Translations under genes and position numbers: made by a program
From: Halichondria panicea
Lineage: Eukaryota > Porifera > Demospongiae > Suberitida > Halichondriidae
Length of the DNA: 64,000 nt
Direction of reading: 5' to 3'
NCBI RefSeq assembly: GCF_963675165.1
Contig: NC_087379.1
Coordinates: forward strand, 4,295,442 to 4,359,441
Shown here: piece by piece, positions 31,965 to 44,048 of the stretch
How the letters are laid out: every line of letters begins with the position of its first letter
Position numbering within the stretch: position 1 is the first letter of the stretch
The notes under the pieces: generated by a model
Databases searched by the model: none
The model's input: only the letters and a program-made list of their open reading frames with translations
Told to the model about the DNA's origin: nothing

Positions 31965-32580
31965 CCTCGCGCCCCTGAGTTTATACAGCTTGATCCTCTT
32001 TATAATCACAACAGAAATCGGTTGAGCTATCGCGCCCCAGAGGAATCAGCTTGAGAGAGGAGATCCAGGATTTAATTGCAACCTTTGACCTTTTATTGCA
32101 TTCTTCAAAACCACAAGATATGGAAATTAGCCTTCTGTGGCTATAGTATAAATGTTGATGCACTGGCTTGCTGCACTGGATAGATCTAGGCTTTCCAAGC
32201 AGGCAAATAAAGAACAGAAGCGCTAAGCTGCTATATGCAGCAAAGGTCAAGAACCCAGAACAAGAATGTTTGATCCTTTATTAAATGTGACCCTCCTCTG
32301 GTATTTACTAGCCTTGGCCGATTAAAATATTAAGGCCTGGTACCTATTGCAGGGGTGATAGTGCGCATGCGCTTCAAATTACCCAGAATATATTTTTTTT
32401 TTTTTTTGAAAATAAAAGTGAGTTAGAGGACAAAATTAATGATGACAAAATTAATGATTAATGAGTTAACTTAATGTGAAAAAACTAAAGTCATGTAAAA
32501 CCGAATATTCCGAGTTGGCCAAGTCCACTGAAGGGTGATTCTGGGACCTGGCTGGCTGTCCACGACTGCATGGAGCGGGA
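31965..32580. other. Non-coding stretch with a TAGCC-type end
   Basis: No gene. At 32309 starts TAGCCTTGGCCGATTAAAAT with the inner GGCCTGGTACC, another terminus of the TAGCC family; its partner was not found. An A/T tract follows at 32391-32410. Confidence 0.45.
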
Positions 32581-33080
32581 TCATTGAATGGCGGAGCGTA
32601 GGAGAGAGAAGGTAATTCGACTCCTTAGCCAGGACAGTGTTCGCTTTAATTCATTAGATTTGATTGCCAAGTTTGAGGCTAGCCTTTTGTAGAACACAGT
32701 GGCCTGGTTGGCTGTGGCTGACATCACCAAAGGAGTGAATGAGGCGTGTTGTTCATATTGTCTCTTCTTTTCAAGTTCATGCTTCCTGTAGTAGTTGGTG
32801 TGTTGGTTCGATCTTGCGTGGGGATTAAACACCAGATATGTACGTTCAAAGCGCCCACCCCAGAAGCCATTACACGCAATGTCTAATCTGGCACCGTCTT
32901 GGACGTTTGATGGCAGCCCGATTAGTTCTTCACCACTTACAGGTTGTAGTTCAGGCTCTACACAGACGTCACTGCAAATTTCAGTGAGTAAGTTGGCCGT
33001 TAAATCTCTTATTTCTGTGAAACCACCCTTAGGGCATGACAGAGCGTGATCAACTGAGAATTGTTTACCGCATGCATAAG
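32581..33080 (-). pseudogene. C-terminal fragment of a retroelement RT protein (fragment 1)
   Basis: The minus strand reads DHALSCPKGGF, QDGARLDIACNGFWGG, FNPHARSNQHTNYYRKHELE, HASFTPLVMSATANQATVFY and LRSRITFSLLRSAIQ. The same series occurs in the longer pseudogene at 34091-37424 and in the fragment at 44535-45000, so this is a third copy. It carries frame breaks. The clade of the RT is not settled from these fragments. Confidence 0.65.
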
Positions 33081-33109
33081 ATGAAGGGACTCCTGATGGT
33101 TGCTAACTG

Positions 33110-34090
33110 TAGCGAAGTGAGAGGGCATCTCGAAAAGCTAAGGCAAATTCAAATTCCCGATTACCCAGAATATGGGTAATCGTACTACGAACATAAAACC
33201 TTAGTAAATTATACCGGAAATTAGTCCGTTTACTAAGAGTATGTTTCGTAATACTTTATCTCTATGACTGAGTTCTGCTTATGCTGTCTATTGCGTTGGT
33301 CTAGAAGGCTTGAACACTAGTTTTAATAGATTTCTTTATCGGCATACCGAGTTGGAGTCTGGACGTGTTAGGTAAGTGCCATTGTTTTGTATGTGTTTGG
33401 TGATGCATTATATGCCTCATAAATAGATGAATGATAAAGAATAAGTGTTATTAGTGTACAGCTGGCGAGCTATCTCAGAGATGAAGAACGGCTCTTCAAG
33501 CTTTTCACTGACTTCATAGTAGTACGCCGGTAAGCAGGGGTGTATTTTTACCAGTCTCTTCTCCTCAGAGTCTATCTTCATGTATCTGCACAAAATAAGA
33601 CAAGAATACAGTAAGTTAGTATACTTACGTAGCGTTAGCCTACGGTTTCAACTGGTTGTTTTTATCTGCAGTGCCACCGCGGGGATGTGAAGACACAGAC
33701 GAAATGAGAGACATATATAATGTAGCTAAACAGAAATTAATATCTTGCTGTTTTCTTGTCTTCTTTGTCTTCTTTGTCTTTGAATTGTGACCTTTTGAAG
33801 CATGATACTCACAGCTTATTATTGTGCATGAGAACAGCATGATACAGGCCGTTTGTACGGGCCGTTTACAGGCTGTATCTGAGTTTATTTTTTTATTTTT
33901 TTACAATAACAAGGGTTAAGAGAGAACCATGCAGGCAAATAAGTTATGTGTAGTTAGTTCATGGGTATGGTGGGACCAAGGACTCGCTTGTCACTAGATC
34001 GATAGGCCCCCTAATACACATGATGGCTGATCTGAGGAGAGAGGACAGCCTGCATCTGATCCATCCCATGGTGGTGCTGTAGGGCTGAAC
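33110..34090. other. Non-coding stretch
   Basis: No supportable gene. It contains a GATTACCCAGAATATGGGTAATC palindrome at about 33160-33182 and CTTCTTTGT repeats near 33755. Confidence 0.4.
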
Positions 34091-37000
34091 CTATTTTGTA
34101 GATAGGAGAGACGCCAATCTCTTGTAGGTGGAGGTAGCAGCACGTCCAAGGCCCCCAGTACATGACAGGATGAGGGGAGTGAAGGTCGAGTTTTCTACAT
34201 CTCTGATTCTTTGGTCATAAGCTCTCTTCTTTATGTTTTCGTGTTTGCGGTAGCCTGTTTGAGAGTGCGTACGGGTTGAATACCTCAAAATATGCTCTCT
34301 CAAATCTGCTTCCCCAAAAACCATCTCCTGCCACGTCTAATCTGGCACCATCTTGTGTGTTGGCAGATGCACCTGATAGAATTTCGCCGGTGATGGGTTG
34401 TAGGTGTGGTTCTATGGCGACATTGTGGCAAACTTCCGACATGAGGTTGGCCGTGAAGTCTCTGATCTCGTTATTTTATGGAGGGATCAGGGGCGGATCC
34501 ATGAAAAATGAAAGGGGGGGGCTAGTAGAAAGCCCCGTACGAGGGTGGCAGAGCCACCCAGGGGGTGGGCACGGGAGGGGGAGCATCCCCCTCCCACCTC
34601 AAACTTTTTTGCTTTTTGCTCACAATTTGACCTTGGAACTTTCTTATTATTAAGTGAATACTGAATACGAAAAAGTTAATACAAAAAACTCGTTCTAATC
34701 AACAAAGGAGTATGTTACATGCACATTCATGCACTCTTGGTACATGAAAGAATCACAATGCCTATACTCAGACTGCACTGAGAGTGAGAGGAGGTAAGGC
34801 TGCTTCCTTGCAACTAGTCTGAGATCTGCTCCATGTTGCAGCTCAGCAGCATGCCTCCTTCTACAAAACATTGCACAAGGAGCTGACTCAGCAACAGACC
34901 TATGCACTTTAAATTAGTATGTAAGTCTAGCTAGCTAGGTCTAGATGGGCGTGGCCCGCCTCCAAAAAGGGAGACGGGTTGCAGCCCTATCTAGCATTCG
35001 TTCTTGCTGCAGAAAAACATGCAGCACCAATCAGATTGCAGACTGCCTACATTACGTAAGCAGTTTGCATTCAGGAATGCATATGCACCAATCAGATTGT
35101 ATAACCCTTACGTAATGCATAAGTAATAAGGTTGGTGGCAAAATTGTTGTAACCTCAGACTAGCAATACATAGGTAGTTTTTTCAAAAGGGGGGGCTTCA
35201 GCCCCTCAAAACCACCCCCTGGATCCGCCCCTGGGGATAGCCGCCTTTGCACATGATAACGCATGTTCCACTGTGAAGTTGGTGCCACAAGCACATGTGA
35301 TTGGGGTGCCATTGGGTTGCCACCCATATCGGAGTGCTAGTGCGTCTCTGAAGGCAGCCAAATTCTTCCACTCACTGGTAGCACTGTTAACCAGTTTGAG
35401 GCTCCCTTTTCCTGGGACAAGATCATAGCTCGTTGGAGGTTAGGTGGTAGATTTGACTTAAGCTGGTCGGCAGAAGTGGCGTTGAGTTCCCTTTTTCTTT
35501 TTTTGACCTCTAACTTGGCAGTAAACTGCGTGTAGTCCAGACTTCCGTTTAGTATGAGGTTGTAGAGGGGCGCAGAAATTTGTTTGGAGGCAGAGTAGGC
35601 CGAGTCTGACAGAGTTGTTGTTGGGTTGATAACCCCTATTCCACCTAGCCTAGCTGGAAGTGCCAGCAGGTCCCTTTCTGAGTCATTGGGGGCTACTCTT
35701 CCACTCAGGGCTGGTAGTAATTTTATCCTGGTGATGTTTTCCAGTGGTTGTAATAGTGGGCCTATGTTTGGGGTGGTTCTCACTAGGTAGCCTACAATGC
35801 CGTGGGTGAAAACGGCATAGGCAGCTTGAGGGTGGATGTTCGCAATAATCGATAATTTTTCCAGTTCTTCTGACCAGGTCTGCACTTTATTTCTGACGAA
35901 TGACTCTGTAAATTCCTGACTTCCAAGAGGGGATCCTAAGTGTGGTTTCCCAATTATGGTGATGTTGATCTGTGTGTCCTCGAAAGTTGTTTGGGCTTCT
36001 GAGAGTTGGCTGGCTTTTACTATCAGATGAGCGTTGACCATGTATCCATAGGCAGGGCCAATGTTGGTCAGTTCCTCCCACCATCTGTGAAGAGCAGGGA
36101 TGTTACTAGTGGCAGCAGCGTGGGTGACTACTACGGACTGGTTAACTCTATTCATTAGGGCGATGGCGTACATGGGCATTGCCAATGGGTCACCCTGGGT
36201 GGTGCCTTCCTGGGATAACAGAGTGGATCCATCGACGAACAGCCTGGCGGTAGGTATTAATGAGAATGGTTGAGATGGATGGACAGAGAACCCTGACATT
36301 TCTGAGTGCCGTCTGGCGGTTTAGAGAGTTGAATGCATTGCTAGCATTGACCAAAACTACCACATTTTCTTCTTTAGAATTAAATGCGAGGTTCATAGCA
36401 TGGACTGCAGCCTCAGTACCAGCCGTTTGGCCTGCACAAGAGCCAGCAGCATCTTGGATATCATCACTTGTGACTGTTAGTACGGCCTTGGCAACGATTC
36501 TGTGAGCTGTCTCGCAAATTCCGATAGGTCGCATTCCTGAGTTCTTGTTGAGAGCTATTAAACGACAGGCCAAGAGTGGACTGAGTCCTTCAGGGTCGAC
36601 GAAGGTCGTGCAAATCTTTCTAGTTAGAAGGGCTAATGAATGGCCAGAGGCAGACTTAAAGGAGGTACATATCCTCCTCCATCCATGTGCGTCAATCCGT
36701 TAGTGCGTAGAGCGTATGGTCTTCCCATCGATGCTGTCAAAAATAATAGGGTGGATGGCTGGTGGATCGTTCACCTTATCCACGAGGTCCACTGGTTGGT
36801 GTTTAGATTTCAGAATGTCCAGGACGGATTGTGACTCATCACCGTGTGAGAGAGCGATATCGCTCAAGTGAAGGACACGTACCCCTCGAGATAAGTCTCA
36901 GGGCCGCCTTTGTGTTCCCTTTCAACATTAAGTTTGAGAAAGCACGAGCGAGCTGGTCTGGTTCTTCTTGGGGTCTCTTCCTTGATCCTAACCGCTGCTG

Positions 37001-37424
37001 AATGGTCCTGCCTTCTAGCAAGAGGTTGTCGAAGTCCCCTGCCTTCCATGTTTTTAGGCGTCTCTCTAGGCAGGTAGTGTGATCGGAGGAGCGACTTGGT
37101 TTCTGTAAGAGCAGGATGCTCATCGTGGTAACTGCTTTCAGGGTGCAACCGATTCCAGTGCTGAGCCCTCTGCATAGCTCCTGAAAGGCGGGATAGTTCG
37201 CTTTTGCCGGCCTTTCCGGATGGAACAGAGAATATGTTTCTCTTCCAGTGTACCACCTCTGAGTAAGCCTTGTTTAGTTGGTCAATCTCCCCCCAAATGA
37301 ACTGTGGTTCAGCCATTGGGTCGTGTCTACCCAACGGTCCCGTATCAGGATGTTGTGAACGTCCTGTAACAGACATGTAACGGCCTGAAACGGACCCGTG
37401 GATTTTTGGCTGTGTAACAAGCAT
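34091..37424 (-). pseudogene. Non-LTR-like reverse transcriptase protein, split and catalytically defective
   Basis: Order on the minus strand: IDQLNKAYSEVVHWKRNIFS, an arginine-rich block with LLLEGRTIQQRL, the RT palm with PIGICETAHRIVAKAV, VVLVNASNAFNSLNRQTALR, SQEGTTQGDPLAMPMYAIAL, then GIGVINPTTTLSDSAYSAS and the C-terminal segments (EHALSC, QDGARLDVAGDGFWG, SFTPLILS). Palm motif A has asparagine where the metal-binding aspartate should be (VNASNAF), and the YADD region reads VTHAAAT, so both catalytic aspartate sites are lost. A MITE (34488-35233) splits the C-terminal part. Frame breaks near 36200 and 36900. The family occurs widely in sponge and cnidarian genomes; its exact clade I leave open. 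Confidence 0.75.
34488..35233. mobile_element. CAG..CTG element (TIR CAGGGGCGGATCCA), 746 bp, TSD GGGAT
   Basis: Ends CAGGGGCGGATCCATG and CTGGATCCGCCCCTG; GGGAT at 34483-34487 and 35234-35238. No coding content. Same 5-bp duplication size as the elements at 2316, 8174, 38469 and 60583. Confidence 0.85.
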
Positions 37425-38700
37425 TTTCTAAACCCTGTTAAAGCATAGATGAAAGAAGAGAAAGGGATTGGAAACGATGGGCGTGGTTGAATCCAGGCAC
37501 GTTACGGTGATGTAATCATTATTTAGGGAGACATTGCGCGCGAGATTGGCACCAATAAGAGAGGCTGTTGTGGCAGTGAATCAAAGCTTGTCTTCTTCTC
37601 ATCAAGGGCAGACAATCTGAATGCTGAAAAGTCAGCTCAGACCTGAAATACACTTCCATGACAATTCAAGCTGAAGAGTTTTGAGCTCAATAAAGGAAAG
37701 ATTACCATCTCTATTTTACAAGATAATAAGAATGAGAGACTGGTTCAAGTCCTACAGTTCATTATTTCATAGAATTGTAAAAGTGATTGTTTTATAATAG
37801 AAGTTATAAAAAAATGATGATGTAAGACATACGTCTGTAGTTGGTTTATGATCGGTAAAAGTTATTAATCAGAGGATATAATGACACAATGTAATCATTA
37901 GAATCACTTGAGGACTTTGTTTGCACTTCCATGCATCTTCTTGGCACACATACACCAAGCCGGTCGTTTATCTCTTGCAGCATTTTTCCCTCGTGGCATT
38001 CCTATTAAAAGTAAGTACACATTACGATACTATATACTTCCTTGCTATGAATGCCAGAAAAGTGCTAATAATAGATCAGTGTTAGAATAGAGGCATAACA
38101 GCCTTTACAGTTTTGTCTAAAGCAAACAAGAAAGGGGAAAGACTATACATTAAAGTAGTGTACATAGAGTCTAGTTCATGAGAGAAGCTATGAAAGATAG
38201 CTTTGAGTAGGGGATTAATAAGTAAAATTTGACCTTTAATAGTCCATAGCACATATTATTTCACGTTCAGACAACGTAGATCTACAGCTTTGTATTTTGT
38301 ATATTCTTTATGAAGCACATCTCATTCGCAATATCTAGCTCTTATTTTTGTGACTACAGACAAAATAGCCAGTGTTCTTCAGTAGCCTAGGCGTAACGCG
38401 CCTAGACTTCAAAGCCCACACAACGTACAAAACGTGACGTCAAATAACGTGTGTTTCCAATCCCTTTCCAGTGGCGGATCAAGGGGGAGATCCCAGGGTG
38501 CCATGGATCCCCCCTTTCAGTCTAGCTATTGTGGCTTTACTACAGCTACCAGCTAGCTAAGGTAGGTTAGCTAGTTGACTGTTCGTGGCAGCTAGCTAGC
38601 TAGCCGTATCCAATTGAACGCTAGGTCGCCTCCTCGGCCTGGTATTGATTGTATCTGGGCGTGACCGGAAACTGGTAAGTATCAAGAGGAATGCTATCAT

Positions 38701-40411
38701 TAGCCTCCTTCGCAGCCTCTCCTTTTTCTGTTCTTTGTCACACGACGGTAAGAATTGGAGGAACAAAGAAAGAAAGAACGAACCGTCCAAGAAAAAGGAG
38801 AGCCTGCCTCGCTAAGTCGCGTGACGGTGGCACAGTGAAAATGAGCGTGGGCTTTCAGTAGATGGGCAGAGCCTGACAGGCAACAAAGCCACAGGATGCC
38901 TACGCATTGCAGACTTACTGCAAGTCTGCTATCTATCATCGACGATGGATTTAGGAATTAATACCTAGCATAGTCAAGTCTGAAGACTAAAGGTCTATCT
39001 TTGAGCCTATCCTCAAGCCTCGAGTTATTATTATTATTATTATTATTGAGCTACTAGTAGTCTAGTGAGTCTAGAAACAGTGTATTTGAGACGACATGAC
39101 AATGTTGCAAGGTTGTGATCTCATGAGTACTGACAGAGTGAGACTAAACCATACTAATTTGTGTGCATGAGACAGTTTTCACAGGGGCACGAGCATCAAT
39201 GTCGAATTTTCCCTTAGTTCAATACATGTAATAGATTGTATTGATGTTAGATATATCGATAGGGTCCAGTCAATTCCATAGTCGTGCAATCCTATTGTAG
39301 TAGTTTTAGAGGTTCTGCTCCTTTTGGAAACTTTCTGGCAGCTCTATAGTGGATACGAAAATAATACCTGCAGATAAGCACTCAGGTCTACATTGTCTGC
39401 TGTAATTTGAGACACTCGACTAGGTCAAACGTGAGGTCTTGAGAGTGGGAGCACTTGATAAGGCGAGTCTTGTAGTCTGTAGTTCTGCTGTAATTATCCG
39501 AGGATAAAATTGTTGCCCTTGCCCTTCTAGTTTGGATAGTGTGATTGTGCCAGGGCAATCTATATAGCTTCTTCTTCTTTATTATGACTTGGACTAAAAC
39601 ATTCCTTCTGATGACATGAAGGGATCTGTAGGATTTTTCAATTTTGGCATGTCAAAAGTATTGCTGTGAGTTGTCCAGGATCTGGGATATCCGATATGTT
39701 CCTTCTTTGCCCAGGACAACTCACAGCAATACTTCTGACATGCCAAAATTGAAAAATCCTACAGATCCCTGTACAGCTTGAGAAACCATGAAATTTTCAA
39801 GCTGCATAAAACCCACAGAAACGGTGAGAACAACTAGATAATCATTCACAACATAGAATAGACCTACCTGTACAAGATAACCAACTGCACAGTTGTAATC
39901 TGGTGGGGAACAGAAGCAGAAGTAAAGACACCCAAAAGACACTTGATCCAGGCTTGTTGCCAAGCTCAAGCGTGATTAAAATCCACAAACTTGATATCCA
40001 CCTGTAGCTGAGATGATGCCCTTCCAGTTTGTAGTGCTATTTCCTACCGCGTGCTTTTAAACTGGCCTCAAACTCAAGCCCTCGTTTTTGTTTACTCTCT
40101 AACATGACGTAATTGGAAATGCATATTAAATTAACCGTTAGGCATTTACATAGACTTCCGGTGCCTTGGCCATTTGACTGTAAATACGCTCCAAGTACTG
40201 TGTCACAGTGTGTGGGAGGACAGATATTGCGGTTTACTCTTGCCCACGCTCAATTAAATTTGGCTACGTCAGTAGCAGATCACAAGACTTAGCAGGGCAG
40301 GCCTTCCTTTTTCTTAGTGACTTCCTTTTTTCTTTCTTTGCTCCTCCAATTATTCCAAACACAACAGAAACAAAATTATAACTGAAAAAGGAAGGCCTGC
40401 GAAGGAGGCTA
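38701..40411. mobile_element. TAGCC-type element copy E, 1.7 kb, TSD TGCTATCAT
   Basis: Ends TAGCCTCCTTCGCAGCC and GGCCTGCGAAGGAGGCTA, with arms that include CTTTGTTCCTCCAATT-like inverse blocks. TGCTATCAT at 38692-38700 and 40412-40420. No coding content. It contains the 57-bp-stem hairpin at 39620. Confidence 0.8.
39620..39770. repeat. Long hairpin, 57-bp stem with one mismatch
   Basis: Arms 39620-39676 (AGGGATCTGTAGGATTTTTC...) and 39714-39770 (...GAAAAATCCTACAGATCCCT) pair at 56 of 57 positions around a 37-base loop. It could be an inverted duplication or a small-RNA precursor. The sequence alone cannot decide. Confidence 0.85.
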
Positions 40412-40438
40412 TGCTATCATGGCCAGCAATGGTTGGAC

Positions 40439-40487
40439 TAGCCTCCTTCACAAGGCCTAAACAATTAGCGGCCTGGAATCGAGGCTA
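40439..40487. mobile_element. Minimal TAGCC element, 49 bp, TSD TGGTTGGAC
   Basis: Runs from TAGCCTCCTTCAC to TGGAATCGAGGCTA and is flanked by exact 9-bp repeats at 40430-40438 and 40488-40496. The whole element is little more than two termini sharing one hairpin. Confidence 0.8.
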
Positions 40488-41078
40488 TGGTTGGACATGC
40501 AATGATTTCCGCTTGTAATCTACTCCGTATACTTCCGCGTTATGAACACACTGTTTTACATTGAAGTGATAGTAAATTTGTTTTCTTACTGCTCTCCTTT
40601 CAACAGGTGGTGGAATATTCTTCATTTTCCGATGGATGCTGTATGGCTAGGATGCTGTATGGCTAGGGCTAATAGTGTCTAACAAAGCTCCTAACTAAGC
40701 CTATACTCGGCTCTGGAATTTTCCCACGAAGGATAACTAGACTACTATATGAACACATTGTTCTTATAATAAATGAGGTCATTTTAATTTTTTTCTGATT
40801 TCATACTGAGTCTACCCAGCTATTTTTGAACATTTCTAACATTTTCCGATGGTTTAATGATGTGTGTGTCATACTGAACCAACAAAATTTGATGAAAGTG
40901 CTCGCAAATTTTCCTGAGGCTTACAAACTTGGGAAAAAATGAGCAAAAATAATGTAGTAGTACGTCACAAATATCACGTGATATGCTTTTCCTAGGAGGA
41001 AGAAATGAAGGCCATGCATGGCATATGGCATGTAGCTTCAAGCAGCGATGCTCAAGCTCAGAGGACATTGAAATAAGC
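40488..41078. other. Non-coding stretch
   Basis: No gene seen. Short duplicated GGATGCTGTATGGCTA at 40634-40665. Confidence 0.4.
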
Positions 41079-41082
41079 TTAA

Positions 41083-41353
41083 GGTAACGCTGTCAAACGT
41101 CATTGTGACGTCACAATTGACCTTCCGAATCCGGAGAAAAACACCGCTATCTGATTCTTCAATCAATTCTTGACCGGAAACTGTATTTGAAATGAAATTA
41201 GTCTTGCTTTCCAGCGAGGTAAAATTTGTAAAGATCGTTTGTACCACTAATAAATGTCTGTGACGCCGCGTAAAATTTGTAAAGATCGTTTGTACCACTA
41301 ATAAATGTCTGTGACGCCGCGGCTAAGTTACAATGACGTTTGACAGCGTTACC
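41083..41353. mobile_element. MITE with TTAA target duplication, 271 bp
   Basis: Ends GGTAACGCTGTCAAACGTCA and TGACGTTTGACAGCGTTACC flanked by TTAA (41079-41082, 41354-41357), the pattern of piggyBac and Kolobok groups. Inside, a 51-bp unit (AAAATTTGTAAAGATCG...) is duplicated at 41220 and 41271. Confidence 0.8.
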
Positions 41354-41357
41354 TTAA

Positions 41358-42158
41358 TAAGGGAGTCTCAGCTTCCCAGGTACTAATGTTACTAAGTTTT
41401 TTTGTGGAAGCATGTGGAAGCCAGTATTATAAACGTTTTAATTACTGACTGTGATATATTTTCTCTTAGAATTTATATGTATAGGTACTAGGTAGTTGTA
41501 TGCGTTGAGCAATCAAGTAGGTTGTCCCTGTCAACCATAATTTGGTAGAGACGAATAAGGATTAGCTGTGAGTCCAACTTGGCGTGTTGATCCGTCTCTA
41601 TCAGTTATGGTTGAACTTACTTTGTTGCATATAATTATATAGGTCTACCTGGATGGTTAGCTGTAAACCCAGAGTGTGTGTTGACTATTCAGGTTGCGGT
41701 ACCCTTAGAAATGACTTTTTATCATCTTCTTACACAATTCAACGCATACAACCTAGCTCACTCAGTATAATAGTACCGTCATTATATATATAAATAACAA
41801 TATTTTGGTCTATCCCCAAGTCCAGAGTCATCACTAACGTCTGTGTGGCTGGCTATACCATCACTATAGTTGATATGGCAGCTTCAGTGACTGAGATCTT
41901 CTTCAGGGATCCACGACAACTCCGTCCAGTCTGTAAATGACTTCAACCAAAATAACAATTGTGTTTGATGCATACATGTCATAATTATAGTATAACACTT
42001 ATTTAACAACAAACTCAATGCCTTCCAAGGTATTTTTATTTTATGAATACCAGCACTAAGCTATAGTCTTCTCCATATGTGCTGTATCTAATTATATACA
42101 CAGCTAAAGAAGTGTAGAATCTCTCTAAAGATATATACTTAGACGTCGTGGAACAGGA
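41358..42158. other. Non-coding stretch
   Basis: No gene seen. AT-rich. Inverse words such as GTAGAGACGAATAAGG / CCGTCTCTATC lie near 41550-41600, without clear element borders. Confidence 0.35.
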
Positions 42159-42497
42159 TAGACTCGCTGGCCACTCCCATCATCACTATCTTGAGGATTG
42201 GGACTGGTCAACTGTCATTACCGAAATCGGTAATGACCAATCACAGTGCAGAAGCAATGTCATATGACATATTTCGCCCACGTAATTCGTTGTTGTTGGG
42301 TTGGGTCTTATGTTGTGTTAGATAAACCACGGGACATAACCCACATTCACTTGATAGTTACGCAACTTTGGTCAACCGCACAAACCACAAGATGATGTCA
42401 TGCAACTAATTAAAATTCCACAAGAACAACTCGCAGATTGGCAGTTGACCAGTCCCAATCCTCAAGATAGTGATGATGGGAGTGGCCAGCGAGTCTA
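42159..42497. mobile_element. TAGACTCG element 1, 339 bp, TSD GGAACAGGA
   Basis: TIRs over 50 bp long: TAGACTCGCTGGCCACTCCC and GGGAGTGGCCAGCGAGTCTA. GGAACAGGA at 42150-42158 and 42498-42506. The interior word GGTAATGACCAATCA is shared with 43470-44023. Confidence 0.88.
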
Positions 42498-42506
42498 GGA
42501 ACAGGA

Positions 42507-43380
42507 TATGATGGTAGGAGAATGATGTAATTCTATGAATATGATTTATAAACGTTGTATTAGAGAATATCCTGTATGTCCACAATCGTGTGTGCATTGC
42601 TGGCCATCTTCAGTTCAACAGTTAGCTAAAAATACAGTATAATGATATAATGACACTAGAAATTAATACTCTGTAGAGTGCACAGCAGTACTGCGTCCAT
42701 AATAAATGCAGATGTTTAGAAGCGAAGATCTCAAACAAGAGCTTCCAGAAAGACTTAGTAAATACTGCGTTGGATATGCCTGCTAAGCCTTCAGGTGGCA
42801 TAACAAAGATTGTGTGTTCACAGTGCATCAAGAGACAGTAGAATCCTGATGTCACTGGTCAGGATAGCAACCACAAGTGTTGAAAGAGCCATTCCACGTC
42901 AGTGCAGTAGTTCTATAAGATCGGCCCCTTGGGAAGGACACGAGTGGCACTGGGGCATCCTCTTTCAATGAGTTCGCACCCATCAGCTAGGAGGAGTACG
43001 ACGGGGGTTGGAGGGAGTCTGAGGATAGACTCTACCAAGTGTATCTGGCAATCAATGGTCTAATCACAAGCGCTTGTATTAAATTGTGTAGTCAATCAAA
43101 GGTAGCCAACTGATAGCAGAAACTTGAGAACCTAGGTCTGTTCTTTCACAAGAGTGATGCTCCTTCTTCCTTCGCACAAGACAGCTCCTCACACTCTAGC
43201 TAAGCCTATATCTCTGACTTGCAAAGAATAGACCTATGACACGGAGTTCTTTGTGATTTAACGCCCGGGTGATTTTACGGAGTAAGTATGCTTACATACA
43301 CTATTAGTGTTTCCACCTTGCTCAGGTATTCGCTCTTTTTTAGCAAATACCTGAGCAACCACAGCAACCACAGCACATGC
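42507..43380. other. Non-coding stretch
   Basis: No gene seen. It lies inside TAGCC element D. Confidence 0.35.
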
Positions 43381-43469
43381 CCAGATACAATCAATACCAG
43401 GCCGAGGAGGCGACCTAGCGTTCAATTGGAGACGGATCGGCCTGGGATCGAGGCTACTAGCTAGCTAGC

Positions 43470-44023
43470 TAGACTCGCCTTCCTCGGGGTAAGGGACTGG
43501 TGGATTGCCTATCTGAGAGTTGTGCTGTTATACCTGAATCTGGTAATGACCAATCAGAGTGCAGTATCACTGTCATGTGACATTCTTACGCCCACAGTAT
43601 TGCTTAGTTAATTTCTTTGTGGTAGAATGCATGATAATAACAAAATAATGGATAGGCAAGACTGTGCTAGTGCAACATTAAGCAACCAAGCAGAGCTTAT
43701 CAAATCAAGCTGCAATTGAGACAAATCCTTTAGTATGTAAATGATTTGCACCACTTGTCTTACATTGGAGAAAATCTTTCCAGTCTGGGGATGGAAAGGG
43801 CTTGACAGTATAGCCTTCTACCACCAGTCTCAATGTTTCTTGGTTTCTCTGCCACAAACTAAGCAAGGGGAGCTTATTTGTAATTGTGTAGCTATTTGCA
43901 ACCCACGCATATCAGACATTACAAACCACATGATAATGTCATACATGATGTCATTAAAATTCCACCGGCACAACTCTCAGATAGGCAATCCACCAGTCCC
44001 TTACCCCGAGGAAGGGCTGGCTA
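43470..44023. mobile_element. TAGACTCG element 2, 554 bp
   Basis: Ends TAGACTCGCCTTCCTCGGGG and CCCCGAGGAAGGGCTGGCTA with long arms (GATTGCCTATCTGAGAGTTG / CAACTCTCAGATAGGCAATC). Related internally to 42159-42497. Flanks are TAGC-rich, so the duplication is uncertain. Confidence 0.75.
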
Positions 44024-44048
44024 CTTAGCTAGCTAGCTCTACGCGCGC

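Larger units (their letters stand above)
38601..43456. mobile_element. TAGCC-type element copy D, 4.9 kb, putative TSD CTAGCTAGC
   Basis: Left end TAGCCG followed by TCCAATTGAACGCTAGGTCG and CGGCCTGGTATTGATTG; right end is the full inverse, finishing GGCCTGGGATCGAGGCTA. The left terminus lost about 20 bases. CTAGCTAGC on both sides is suggestive but lies in a TAGC repeat. No coding sequence recognised inside. Confidence 0.65.

Noticed and set aside
34276-34653. Plus-strand ORF of 125 codons
   Set aside because: It is the antisense of the RT pseudogene and runs into a MITE.
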